Part shown: positions 8,273 to 16,557 of the stretch, one piece after another
How positions within the stretch are numbered: position 1 is the stretch's first letter
How the letters are laid out: the number at the start of each line of letters is the position of its first letter
Assembly (NCBI GenBank): GCA_020443345.1
Contig: JAGRIH010000022.1
Location: 1-64,000, forward strand
DNA: 64,000 bases
From: Halioglobus sp.
GTDB taxonomy: Bacteria > Pseudomonadota > Gammaproteobacteria > Pseudomonadales > Halieaceae
Reading direction: 5' to 3'
Notes under the pieces: model-generated
Told to the model about the DNA's origin: nothing
What the model saw: only the letters and a program-made list of their open reading frames with translations
The model's database searches: none
Program-made: the position numbers and the translations under genes

Positions 8273-10189
8273 GTGCGGAGAGTCAATGCCCTGGTAATGT
8301 TTGGCGCAGTGTGCGTCACCAAGGCGGTGGCCGCGGCCGACAAAGCGGTCGCCGACTGGCCGCACTGGCGCGGCGGCGAAGGGGGCATGGGCTATTCCCC
8401 GCTGGCGCAGATTGCGCCCGACAACGTGCGGCGGCTGCGCCACGCGTGGACCTACCACATCGGCATGATCGATGCGCCGCCGCAGTCATCGCCCACCTTC
8501 GAGGCCACGCCGATCGTCGCCGGTGGCCGCATGTTCGTGTGCTCGGGCCTGGGCAAGGTGGCGGCGCTGGACCCGCGCACCGGTGAGGAGCTCTGGGCCT
8601 ATCGCTACACGGCGGACACCCGCGGCAGCTACCTGCTGAACTGTCGCGGGGTGACCTACTACGCCGACCCGCCGGATTACCGCGGCGAGTGTCCGGCGCG
8701 GGTGCTCGCGGGCACGCTCGACGGCCGCCTGCTGGCGCTGGATGCGGCCAGCGGCGAGCCCTGCGCGCAGTTTGGCGACGGCGGAGTGCTGGATTTGACA
8801 CAGGGGCTGGGGCAGGTACATCCCGGTGATTTTTCCCTCTCCTCGCCCCCGGTGGTCGTCGACGGCAAGATCGTGCTCGGCGGCCGCATTCCCGACAACA
8901 TGCGGGTCGATGTGCCGGCCGGTGTGATCCGCGCCTTCGACGTGCACAGTGGCGCGCTACAGTGGTCCTGGAATTCCGCGCCGCCCGGGGCCGCGGTGCC
9001 ACCGGCGGGCGAACCCTATGTGCGCGGTACGCCGAATGCATGGGCGCCGCTATCGGTGGACAGCAAACGCGGGCTGGTATTCGTGCCGACCGGCAACGCC
9101 GCGACGGACCACAGCGATATCGTGCGCGGCGACCGCGATTATTATGCCGCATCGATCGTGGCCCTGGATGCCGCCACCGGCACCCTGAAATGGCATTTCC
9201 AGACGGTGCACCGCGATCACTGGGACTACGACATCCCCTCGCAGCCGGTGCTGTTTCCCCTGCGCCGCGATGGGGTCGACATCCCGGCGCTCGCCCAGGC
9301 CACCAAGCAGGGGCATATTTTCATCCTGAACCGTGAAACGGGTGAACCGCTGTTTCCGGTGGAGGAGCGCCCGGTACCATTGACCGGCGCCATCGAGGGT
9401 GAGCGCTACAGCCCGACACAGCCCTTCCCGACCAATCCGGCCTTCATCGTGCGCCGCGAACTGAGCCGGGACGATATCTGGGGTTTCACACCCTGGGACA
9501 AGGGCAAATGCATGGATCTGTTCGAGGGTGCGAACTGGGAGGGCGTCTTTACGCCGCCGTCGCTGCGCGGCACGATTTACTTTCCGAGTTTCATGGGCGC
9601 AACCAACTGGGGCGGCGTATCGATCGACCCGCGCAAGGGTATTCTGGTCGCCAACACCACACAGGTGCCGGCCATCCTCCGCATGTACCCGCGCGCCACG
9701 GTCGATGCGCTGCTCGCGCGCGGCGAGTGGCGCGCGCCGCCCTCGCTCGGCGCACCCTACGCGCACACCATGGAACCCATGCTCTCGCCGCTGGGCGCAC
9801 CCTGTATCAGGCCGCCCTGGGGCACGCTGCTGGCAATCGACCTGACTACGGCGGAGCGGCTGTGGGAAGTGCCGCTGGGCTCGACCCGCGACATGGCGCC
9901 CTTCCCGCTGTGGTTCGACTGGGGCGTGCCGAATCTCGGTGGCTCGCTGATTACCGCCTCGGGCCTGGTGTTTATCGGCGCGACGACGGATAATTTTCTG
10001 CGCGCCTTCGATATCCGCAGCGGCGAACAACTGTGGAAGGCGCGCCTGCCCGGCGGCGGCCAGGCGACACCGATGACTTACCAGCTCGGCGAGGACGACA
10101 AACAGTACGTGGTGATTGCCGCGGGCGGCCACAAGTACCTGGGTACCGACATCAGCGATGCGCTGGTCGCCTACACGCTGGAACAGTGA
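8273..10189 (+). CDS. Periplasmic PQQ-dependent dehydrogenase
   Basis: The product is a quinoprotein beta-propeller of the glucose/quinate dehydrogenase type. Propeller W-motif repeats are visible (GEELWAYRY, GALQWSW, GTLKWHF, RLWEVPL, GEQLWKARL), as are family signatures HRDHWDYDIPSQPVLF near residue 313 and TPMTYQ near the C-terminus. No five-helix membrane anchor is present. Instead a short Sec-type signal peptide (MRRVNALVMFGAVCVTKAVAA) follows a GTG at 8273 that has GGAG 11 bp upstream; this start is preferred over the much longer open frame from 7994. At about 638 residues it is a soluble periplasmic enzyme oxidising an unidentified alcohol or sugar and passing electrons to quinone or cytochrome. 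Confidence 0.85.
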   Translation: MRRVNALVMFGAVCVTKAVAAADKAVADWPHWRGGEGGMGYSPLAQIAPDNVRRLRHAWTYHIGMIDAPPQSSPTFEATPIVAGGRMFVCSGLGKVAALDPRTGEELWAYRYTADTRGSYLLNCRGVTYYADPPDYRGECPARVLAGTLDGRLLALDAASGEPCAQFGDGGVLDLTQGLGQVHPGDFSLSSPPVVVDGKIVLGGRIPDNMRVDVPAGVIRAFDVHSGALQWSWNSAPPGAAVPPAGEPYVRGTPNAWAPLSVDSKRGLVFVPTGNAATDHSDIVRGDRDYYAASIVALDAATGTLKWHFQTVHRDHWDYDIPSQPVLFPLRRDGVDIPALAQATKQGHIFILNRETGEPLFPVEERPVPLTGAIEGERYSPTQPFPTNPAFIVRRELSRDDIWGFTPWDKGKCMDLFEGANWEGVFTPPSLRGTIYFPSFMGATNWGGVSIDPRKGILVANTTQVPAILRMYPRATVDALLARGEWRAPPSLGAPYAHTMEPMLSPLGAPCIRPPWGTLLAIDLTTAERLWEVPLGSTRDMAPFPLWFDWGVPNLGGSLITASGLVFIGATTDNFLRAFDIRSGEQLWKARLPGGGQATPMTYQLGEDDKQYVVIAAGGHKYLGTDISDALVAYTLEQ

Positions 10190-10211
10190 CAGTCCCCGAG
10201 GACGAAAGCCC

Positions 10212-10849
10212 ATGGCGAAAATGTTCTGCGCGACAATGGTTGCGCCGCAGCGTATTGAACTCGACGAGGTGGAGCGCCCCGAGGTCGACGGCGACACGGT
10301 TATTGTAAAACTGGCAGGGCTGGGTATCTGCGGCAGCAACCTGCATTTCTGGAATGGCCACAAGAGCGCTGCCTTCCCACTGCGCGGCGCCGGGGGGCAC
10401 GAGTATGCCGGCGTGGTACACGAAGTCGGCGACCAGGTGACCCGGGTGCAGCCCGGTGATCGCGTGGCGATCGACGCCTTTCACAGCACGTGGGTGAGGG
10501 GGCAGATGTGGTCATCGAGACGGTGGGCGGCGACGCGCCGACGCTGCAGCAGGCCGCGGCGGTCGTGCGGCCGATGGGGCAGGTCGCCGTGCTCGGTTTG
10601 TGGAACCAGCCCGTGGCCGTGGACTCATGGCAGGCTGTGTTGAAGGACATCACCTACCGCTTCTGTCTCACCTACGGCCAGCACGGCATGACGACAGACT
10701 TTGGCTATACCGTGGAACTGATGGGCACGCCACAGCTGCCCCTACAGTAACTGGTAACCCACGTCTATCCCCTCGGGGAAATTGGCAAGGCCTTTGCCGC
10801 GGCCAGTGACAAGTCCAGGGGCGCGATGAAGGTTATCGTGACGCCATAG
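10212..10849 (+). pseudogene. Zinc-dependent alcohol dehydrogenase remnant
   Basis: The 5' part (10212 to about 10490) encodes an MDR N-terminus with the zinc-site words CGSNLHFWNGH and GHEYAGVV. After RVAIDAF the sequence jumps, out of frame, to the C-terminal half (VGEGADVVIETVGG onward), so about 120 residues including most of the Rossmann fold are deleted. A further in-frame TAA (10748-10750) precedes the terminal text THVYPLGEIGKAF..KVIVTP, which ends at TAG 10847-10849. The gene follows the PQQ dehydrogenase by 22 bp and was probably its operon partner. It cannot make an active enzyme. Confidence 0.8.
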
Positions 10850-10973
10850 GCGGATGACTTCCCCGATAGCGTCGCGACCGCTGTATACTCTGGACACGTG
10901 CGTCGCCAGTGACGCCGGCCATCGAAACTGACAGGATAGCCCGGATTGCGACGGGCCAACGTAATGGAAGCCA

Positions 10974-11435
10974 ATGCACTGTTTGCAGAATAAAATACCG
11001 CCGCCTTTAGTGGCGCTATGCTTTGGTTTCGTCGTGTGGTTGTTCCATGAACGGGTATCGTGGGCACGCGTTGATAGCAACTACCTGCCTTGGTTGGCCG
11101 GATTGTTTTTCCTGATGGGGACGTGTTGCAGCATTGCGGGTATGCTGTCATTCAAAGCAGCGAAAACAACCGTTAACCCGCTGCAGCCGGCAACGGCATC
11201 CGCACTGGTCACATCGGGTATTTACCAGATCACCAGGAATCCAATGTACGTCGGTTTGATGTTCATTCTACTGGCGTGGGCTGCCTGCCTCGGCACCTTG
11301 CTGGGGCTTGTCGGTGCCGTTTGCTTTGTCCTGTATCTCAACTGGTTTCAGATAAAACCCGAAGAGCAGGCACTTACCGAGCTTTTTGGCGCAGACTATC
11401 TGGAGTATAAATCGCGCGTTCGCCGATGGCTCTAG
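10974..11435 (+). CDS. Isoprenylcysteine-carboxyl-methyltransferase-like membrane protein
   Basis: The 153-residue protein has about four hydrophobic segments. It carries the ICMT/phospholipid-methyltransferase signature: G-x-Y-x-x-x-R-N-P-M-Y (GIYQITRNPMYVGL, about 81-94) and a C-terminal EEQALTELFGADYLEYKSRVRRW. This class of small bacterial proteins is related to ICMT and phosphatidylethanolamine N-methyltransferases, with SAM as likely donor. The acceptor is unknown. A TATACT-like hexamer lies about 80 bp upstream of the ATG. The neighbours do not reveal a pathway. Confidence 0.82.
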   Translation: MHCLQNKIPPPLVALCFGFVVWLFHERVSWARVDSNYLPWLAGLFFLMGTCCSIAGMLSFKAAKTTVNPLQPATASALVTSGIYQITRNPMYVGLMFILLAWAACLGTLLGLVGAVCFVLYLNWFQIKPEEQALTELFGADYLEYKSRVRRWL

Positions 11436-11491
11436 TTCTTACAAGCCAATTGCTGTCTGGTTGACGTACAGTCCGCGGTTTCCAGCGCCAG

Positions 11492-13111
11492 TCAGGCGCT
11501 CTGCAGGAACGGGCCGTCCACGCACAGGCGCCGCCCGTCGGGCGCGGCACAGGCGCCGCAAATCCCCACGCCGCACTTGGTGAGGTAGTCGATGGAGCTG
11601 AAAATCTGCTCATCGCCGCAGAACTGCCGCTGTACCGCCACCGCCGCGTGTACCATGGGCGCCGGACCACAGTTGTAGAACACCAGTTGCGCGAGTTCCC
11701 GCGCGGACAGTTGCCGCAGGCGCTCGTGCAGCAGTTCCGTCACCACGCCGCGGTAGCCGGCGCTGCCGTCGTCGGTGGCCACGTACACCGTGGCCACGCG
11801 GCGGCACTCCTCCAGAAAATACAGGCGCTGCGCACTGCGCGCACCAGTGAAAATCTCGGCGTCGCCAAAGTCGCGCGCAATCTGGTACACGGCGGCCAGC
11901 CCGGTGCCCCCGGCCACGGCCATGATTTTCGCGCCCTCGGGGGGTGCGACCGGGATACCGTGTGGGCCGCGCACATAGGCCCGGGTGCCCGGCGGCAGGT
12001 CCATGAGTGCATGGGTGAAGGTGCCCACGTCGATAACCGCCAGCGTGAAGGGGTCGTCGGTGAGGGCGGAAAACGGCTTTTCACCCAGGCCGGGCAGCCA
12101 CAGGAACACGAACTCCCCCGCCTGTATATTGACCTTGCGGTCGAAGGTGAGCAGGGCGATGTCCCTGCACACGCGGGTGTTTTTGACCAGTTCCACCGGC
12201 GCGAAGCGCATGTCGATGTCGTAGCGGGTGTGTGTCCCGGCGCGGTCGTGCGCGCCGGCCAGGTCACTGGCCAGATCCCGGAAGTAATCGCCGATCTCGG
12301 CCGTGGTGAGACCGGTCAGCGCCGAACCAATGCCGACCACGGTGGCCCCGGCGTCGAAGAAGGCGCGCACATCGTCGGCGCTGCTGGCGCCGCCGCAGCC
12401 GATGACGGGGCAGTCGGCCACGGCGGCAATGTCGCGCACGCATTTCAGCGCGATCGGCAGCACGCCCTTGCCCGACATGCCCCCGGCGCCATTGCTCAGC
12501 ACCGGATGCCCGTGCGCGGAGGTATAGCCCGGACCGAGGGTATTGATGGCGCACAAGCCGTCGGCACCGCCGGCGATGGCGGCAGCCGCAATGCCGGCAA
12601 TATCCGGCGTGTTGGGGGTGAGTTTGGGGATCACGGGAATTGCCACGGCGGCCTTCACGGCGGCGGTGATCTCGCGCACCAGCTCCGGGTCCTGGCCCAT
12701 GGCCATACCGTAGCCCCGGGCGTGGGGGCAGGACAGATTCAGCTCCAGCGCATCGCAGACCGGTGCCAGGATTTGCGCCACCGCCACGAACTCCTCCACG
12801 CTGCCGCCGAAGATGGAAGCCAGCAGGAAACGGTCGGCGGGCACCCGCAAGTCGCCCAGCAGCGCGGCGGCTTCCCGCGCGCCAGGGTTGGTCAGCCCCA
12901 CGGCGTTGACGAAACAGCCCGGTGCGTACTGACTCAGCACCGGCTCGCGGTAGCCGGCGCGCGGCTCCAGGCCGATACTCTTGGTGGTAAGTACCCCGAT
13001 CTCGGGGATGTGATCGAACACGTACTGGATGATGGGTGCGGTGGTGGTGACGATGCCCGACGGAATGGTAAAGGGCCCGGAGAGGGTCTTGCCAAAGAAG
13101 TCTGTAGTCAA
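11492..13111 (-). CDS. Dihydroorotate dehydrogenase-like protein fused to a PyrK-type electron-transfer module
   Basis: This 539-residue protein is a fusion. Residues 1 to about 310 form an FMN-binding TIM barrel of the DHODB/PreA family (NLSCPHARGYG with the likely catalytic Cys, GQDPELV, KLTPNTPDI, and phosphate-binding IGCGG..AGATVVGIGSA). Residues of about 320-539 form a PyrK/ferredoxin-reductase module: FAD site, NAD site MAVAGGTGLAA, and a 2Fe-2S cluster C-x4-C-x2-C-x8-C in KCGVGICGACAAPDGRRLC. DHODB normally uses separate PyrD and PyrK subunits. The GMAMGQDPELV text resembles dihydropyrimidine dehydrogenase PreA, so the substrate could be dihydroorotate or another dihydropyrimidine. 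It is a single-gene unit. Confidence 0.8.
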   Translation of the reverse strand: MTTDFFGKTLSGPFTIPSGIVTTTAPIIQYVFDHIPEIGVLTTKSIGLEPRAGYREPVLSQYAPGCFVNAVGLTNPGAREAAALLGDLRVPADRFLLASIFGGSVEEFVAVAQILAPVCDALELNLSCPHARGYGMAMGQDPELVREITAAVKAAVAIPVIPKLTPNTPDIAGIAAAAIAGGADGLCAINTLGPGYTSAHGHPVLSNGAGGMSGKGVLPIALKCVRDIAAVADCPVIGCGGASSADDVRAFFDAGATVVGIGSALTGLTTAEIGDYFRDLASDLAGAHDRAGTHTRYDIDMRFAPVELVKNTRVCRDIALLTFDRKVNIQAGEFVFLWLPGLGEKPFSALTDDPFTLAVIDVGTFTHALMDLPPGTRAYVRGPHGIPVAPPEGAKIMAVAGGTGLAAVYQIARDFGDAEIFTGARSAQRLYFLEECRRVATVYVATDDGSAGYRGVVTELLHERLRQLSARELAQLVFYNCGPAPMVHAAVAVQRQFCGDEQIFSSIDYLTKCGVGICGACAAPDGRRLCVDGPFLQSA

Positions 13112-13204
13112 ATCAGCGGCCCGGACGGCAGGTGGATGATCGATCGCAACGTGGCGCGATTATACGGGCTTGCCGCGCCGGAGTCTAAGCCGCAGGGCGC
13201 GCTT

Positions 13205-13349
13205 GCTGCCGCCCGGTCTCACCTGCGCGGCCGAGATCGGCAAGGTTCTGAAAGCGCTGCGCACCTTGGGGCTGGAGGTCATTATCCAGCCGCGCGGCTA
13301 TGCCACGCTGGTTCATCGTACGGGCAGAACCCGTAGGGAAACGCTGTGA
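13205..13349 (+). pseudogene. Possible HipB antitoxin C-terminal remnant
   Basis: Only a tail of a small frame is readable: AAEIGKVLKALRTLGLEV, then the stop TGA at 13347-13349. This looks like the C-terminal helix and strand of HipB-type Xre antitoxins, which repress the operon and neutralise HipA. The stop overlaps the GTG of the hipA-like frame by the sequence GTGA, the usual operon arrangement. The DNA-binding helix-turn-helix part is missing, since the 13.1-13.2 kb stretch belongs to the promoter side of the divergent PyrD-like gene. Confidence 0.45.
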
Positions 13350-13612
13350 GCGATCCCGACATGCTCAACGTCTGGCACGAGCAGCGCCCGGTCGGTCAGC
13401 TCTGGCGCACTGCGACCGGGGCCATTGGGCTTCGCTACGACCCCGAGTGGATCAACGGCGGCGGTTTCGCCGTCTCCCGCTCCCTGCCGCTGTCGCGCCG
13501 GAGACATGTCTACGCGAATGTTCCGGCGGACGCGCGCCCGCGATTATCCCTCGCCGGCGCCCATGGCGAGGGCGGTGACCACGATGGGACAATCCCGTAC
13601 CGCGTACGATAG
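13346..13612 (+). pseudogene. HipA toxin N-terminal remnant
   Basis: The first 60 residues follow the HipA N-terminal subdomain: LNVWHEQRPVGQLWR, IGLRYDPEWI and GGFAVSRSLPLS. Full HipA kinases have more than 400 residues, phosphorylate glutamyl-tRNA synthetase and trigger growth arrest. Here the family sequence ends near 13,560, and the frame runs into unrelated sequence matching the end of the small repeat element described at 46.6 kb, then stops at 13612. All kinase motifs are absent, so the toxin is dead. The antitoxin just upstream is likewise reduced to a tail. Confidence 0.7.
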
Positions 13613-13649
13613 CTGGACGAGAATTCCAGCTATCGGTGAGAGTTGGCGG
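13591..13649 (+). repeat. Partial copy of the small TIR element (right-end half)
   Basis: These 59 bases align without gaps to 46718-46776, the right end of the inverted-repeat element at 46567-46780, with most positions identical. Shared words include AATCCCGTAC, AGAATTCCA, CTATCGGTGAGA and TGGCGG. No left end is visible here. It abuts the point where the hipA remnant loses homology, so the insertion (or a later deletion) may have destroyed hipA. Confidence 0.7.
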
Positions 13650-13655
13650 CGGGAA

Positions 13656-13994
13656 TCAGGCGGCAGTCAGGTCTTTTACAACAGTGCTCGGCCCGTTGCT
13701 CTTTACCGAGGCAATGCCCTTGGCGCAGCTCTCCTGACTGGCGTACATCTGGCTCTGGCCGATCACCTGGTGGTTTTTTGCCTTCAGCACGAAATAAAAC
13801 TTGTCGTTACCCGACGTGCGGCAGTCGTACCGGCTGTCATCGCCGCAATTGGTCTGTACGGACGCGATACCGTTCATCGCCGCGCTTTTCGACTTGTACA
13901 TCTCGCTTTTCAGAATGCCCTGGCCATTGGCCGCCAGCAGATTGAAAAAGAATTCGCCGTTCTTGGCCACTTTGAGTTCGTAGGTTCCCGCCAT
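13656..13994 (-). CDS. YegP family DUF1508 protein
   Basis: The 112-residue product contains two tandem DUF1508 repeats of about 45-50 residues: the first begins GTYELKVAKNGEFFFNLLAANGQ and the second DKFYFVLKAKNHQVIGQSQMY. Each has the FxLKAxNGxxIxxSExY-like pattern and a following GIxSVxxN. The family is small, cytoplasmic and of unknown role, and E. coli YegP has the same two-repeat size. ATG 13994 (MAGTYELK) is chosen because the longer open frame adds a non-family Arg-rich leader and reaches into the upstream promoter region. Confidence 0.85.
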   Translation of the reverse strand: MAGTYELKVAKNGEFFFNLLAANGQGILKSEMYKSKSAAMNGIASVQTNCGDDSRYDCRTSGNDKFYFVLKAKNHQVIGQSQMYASQESCAKGIASVKSNGPSTVVKDLTAA

Positions 13995-14093
13995 TGTTGT
14001 CGTCCTTTTTTTGTTTCGAGTGCGCCCGCGGGGGCGTCCGCCGTCAATACTAGCGGTATCGGCAGCGGATGCCACCCCGCCTGTCGGTTTTTT

Positions 14094-15569
14094 TCAGGTA
14101 CCGCAGAAGGTCTGGCGCACCACCTCCCCCGGCGCCGGTGGCCTCGCATAGCGCGCCAGCTTCGGATCGTAGCTCCAGGGCCTGGCCAGCACGTCCACCA
14201 GTTCGTTGAAAGGCGCGTAGTCGCAGCGGTCCTGGGCGGCGTCTATCGCCTGGGCCACCAGGTGGTTGCGCGGGATAAACACCGGGCTGGCGGCGTACAT
14301 GTCGGCCTGGCGGCTGGCGGTATCTGCCGGGTCGGCCGCCAGACGCACCCGCCAGCGCGCCAGCCACGGCAGCAGTGCATCGGGGAGTTCATGGACGGCC
14401 CTTATATCGTTTGCGGCAGCGCCGCTGTGCGACAGGTCGGCCAGGCGCCGGAACGTCAGCGTGAAGTCGCAGCGCTGCTCCGCCATGATCTGGAACAGGT
14501 CCTCGACCAGGGCGGTGTCCTGGCCGGTCAGCTCGCCCAGCCCCAACTTGCGGGCCATGCCCCGGTTGTGCGCCTGCTGAAACTGCGCGGGAAAGGTGTC
14601 GACGGCCTCCTGTGCCAGCGCCAGGGCCTGTGCGCCGTCCTCGTGCAGCAGGGGAATCAGGGTCTGCGCCAGGCAGGCCAGGTTCCAGTGGGCGATGCCC
14701 GGCTGGTTGCGATAGGCGTAGCGACCGCCCTGGTCGATGGAGCTGAAGACCCGGTCCGGGTGAAAATCGTCCATAAAAGCACAGGGGCCGTAGTCGATGG
14801 TCTCGCCACTGAGCAGCATGTTGTCGGTATTCATCACGCCGTGGATGAAACCCAGCAACTGCCACTGGGCCACGGTCCGCGCCTGGCGCTCGATAACGCC
14901 CTGTAGCAGTGCCAGGGCGGGATTGTCCGCCCCCACCCGGTCCGGGTAGTGGCGCGCCAGCACGTGCTCCACCAGCACTTGCAGGGCGTCGACGTCGCCG
15001 CGCGCGGCGAAAAACTGGAAGGTGCCGATGCGGACATGGCTGCGCGCCACTCGGGCCAGCACCGCGCCGGGCAGCAACTCCTCGCGCACCACCCGTTCGC
15101 CCGTGGTGACCGCGGCCAGTGCCCGGGTAGTGGGTACGCCCAGGGCGTGCATGGCCTCGCTGACAAGGTATTCGCGCAGCACCGGGCCGAGCGGGGAACG
15201 CCCGTCGCCGCCGCGCGAGTACGGGGTGCGCCCGGCGCCCTTGAGCTGCAAATCGAAGCGCCTGCCCTGCTGGTCCAGCACTTCGCCCAGCAAGATGGCG
15301 CGGCCGTCGCCCAATTGCGGATTGTAGCTGCCGAACTGATGGCCCGCATAGACGGTGGCGATGGGATCCGCACCGGCGGGCACCTGGTTGCCGGCCACGA
15401 CGGCAACGCCTTCGGGCGATGCCAGCCAGCGCGGCTCGATGCCAAGTTGCTGCGCCAGCGGGCGATTCACCCGTATGCCCGACGGCGCCTTGACCGGGTC
15501 GGGCCGCTGCCGTGTGTAGAACTTTTCCGGCAGGCGGGCATAGCTGTTGTCGAAGACAATGGCGTTCAT
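14094..15569 (-). CDS. selO: SelO/YdiU pseudokinase-fold protein adenylyltransferase
   Basis: The 491-residue protein matches SelO throughout. Visible motifs include YAGHQFGSYNPQLGDGRA (about 74-91), LQLKGAGRTPYSRGGDGR (about 107-124), and the metal-binding DNMLLSGETIDYGPCAFMDDF region (about 250-270). SelO transfers AMP from ATP to Ser/Thr/Tyr of target proteins and takes part in redox stress responses. The C-terminus (QTFCGT) keeps a Cys near the end, at the position where many eukaryotic SelO proteins carry selenocysteine. Length is normal. It stands alone upstream of yegP. Confidence 0.92.
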   Translation of the reverse strand: MNAIVFDNSYARLPEKFYTRQRPDPVKAPSGIRVNRPLAQQLGIEPRWLASPEGVAVVAGNQVPAGADPIATVYAGHQFGSYNPQLGDGRAILLGEVLDQQGRRFDLQLKGAGRTPYSRGGDGRSPLGPVLREYLVSEAMHALGVPTTRALAAVTTGERVVREELLPGAVLARVARSHVRIGTFQFFAARGDVDALQVLVEHVLARHYPDRVGADNPALALLQGVIERQARTVAQWQLLGFIHGVMNTDNMLLSGETIDYGPCAFMDDFHPDRVFSSIDQGGRYAYRNQPGIAHWNLACLAQTLIPLLHEDGAQALALAQEAVDTFPAQFQQAHNRGMARKLGLGELTGQDTALVEDLFQIMAEQRCDFTLTFRRLADLSHSGAAANDIRAVHELPDALLPWLARWRVRLAADPADTASRQADMYAASPVFIPRNHLVAQAIDAAQDRCDYAPFNELVDVLARPWSYDPKLARYARPPAPGEVVRQTFCGT

Positions 15570-15823
15570 CGGCTGTATATCTGTACGTGGACCACCAGCC
15601 TAGCACAGGTGTGATCTCTGTCGACTACCCGCGTTCTGCTCTTTGTATCCCGGCGCCGGGGCAGATAAACTGCGCGTGGTTTGCTAAAGTTTTATGGGGT
15701 GCGGGTCGCTACCCCTGGGGCGTATAGGGAATTTCTGGGGCAACACATGACAATCCGCCAATGCAGTAACTGGCGCCGGCTGTGCCGGCGTCATGGGGGC
15801 ATTATCGCCGCGGGGTGCGTAAC

Positions 15824-16399
15824 GTGAACATGGCGGCAAACAAGCTGGGTCGGTTTCTCGTCCACTCCGTGGAGCTGGAGTCGCAGGCGCAGGAGCGCTA
15901 TCTGGAACTGGCTGAAATCATGGCGGGCCACGGCAATCAGCCGGTGGCGGATTTTTTCCGGCGCATGGCCGGTGAGGCCAGTCTCCACCTGTTGGAAGTA
16001 ACCAGGATCGCGGTGGGAGTGCAGTTGCCACAACTCAAGGCTTGGGAGTTCGAGTGGCCGGAGGTGGAGGGGCCTGAGACCACCAGCTACGACGCGGTCT
16101 ACCATCAAATGAGTCTGCGCCAGGCCATGTTGCTGGCCCTGGACAACGAGCGCGCTGCCGAGCAGTACTACCGGTACGTTGCGCACAGCACCGACGACCC
16201 GGAGACCGCGCGCATCGCCAACGACTTCGCCGACGAAGAGCTGTCCCACGCCGCCTCGCTGCAGCGTCTGCTGGACAACCTGCCGCCGGATGAGAACCGC
16301 CAGCCCGACGACAAGGGCCCGCAGCACCGCCGGCGCAGTCCGTGGAAGCTCGCCTGGCCGCCGCCTCTGCCCCTGTTCCTGGCGCCAGAATGCGGATGA
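15824..16399 (+). CDS. Ferritin-like/rubrerythrin-type diiron protein
   Basis: This 191-residue protein shows a four-helix ferritin-like pattern: ELESQAQERYLELAE (about 15-29), FRRMAGEASLHLLE with ExxxH (about 48-61), ERAAEQYYRYVA (about 110-121) and DEELSHAASLQRL with ExxH (about 139-151). These supply the carboxylate and His ligands of a diiron site. The Pro/Arg-rich tail has no motif. Related proteins handle peroxide or iron, but the substrate here is unknown. GTG 15824 follows a GGGGTG ribosome site; ATG 15830 is an equally possible start. Confidence 0.7.
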   Translation: MNMAANKLGRFLVHSVELESQAQERYLELAEIMAGHGNQPVADFFRRMAGEASLHLLEVTRIAVGVQLPQLKAWEFEWPEVEGPETTSYDAVYHQMSLRQAMLLALDNERAAEQYYRYVAHSTDDPETARIANDFADEELSHAASLQRLLDNLPPDENRQPDDKGPQHRRRSPWKLAWPPPLPLFLAPECG

Positions 16400-16557
16400 A
16401 ATAGGAAAAAGGAATAGAAAGAGGGGATAATTAGCGCAAGGGAATAGCTCGATGACTGTCCCCTTTTATCTTTGCTGAGTTTTGAACCGGGGCTAATTCG
16501 GATAGCGTGAACAGGCCCTAGGGTTTATGCGAGTTTGATAACAACAGGAAACCAGCG

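Noticed and set aside
8273-10189. Membrane-bound glucose dehydrogenase
   Set aside because: The five N-terminal helices of that enzyme are absent; a signal peptide is present instead.
11648-13336. 562-codon plus-strand frame opposite the PyrD-PyrK fusion
   Set aside because: His/Gly-rich composition is typical of an antisense shadow; the minus strand has clear FMN, FAD and 2Fe-2S motifs.
16400-16557. Possible stem AGGGGA..TCCCCT as a terminator
   Set aside because: The loop is about 40 bases, too long for a convincing terminator.
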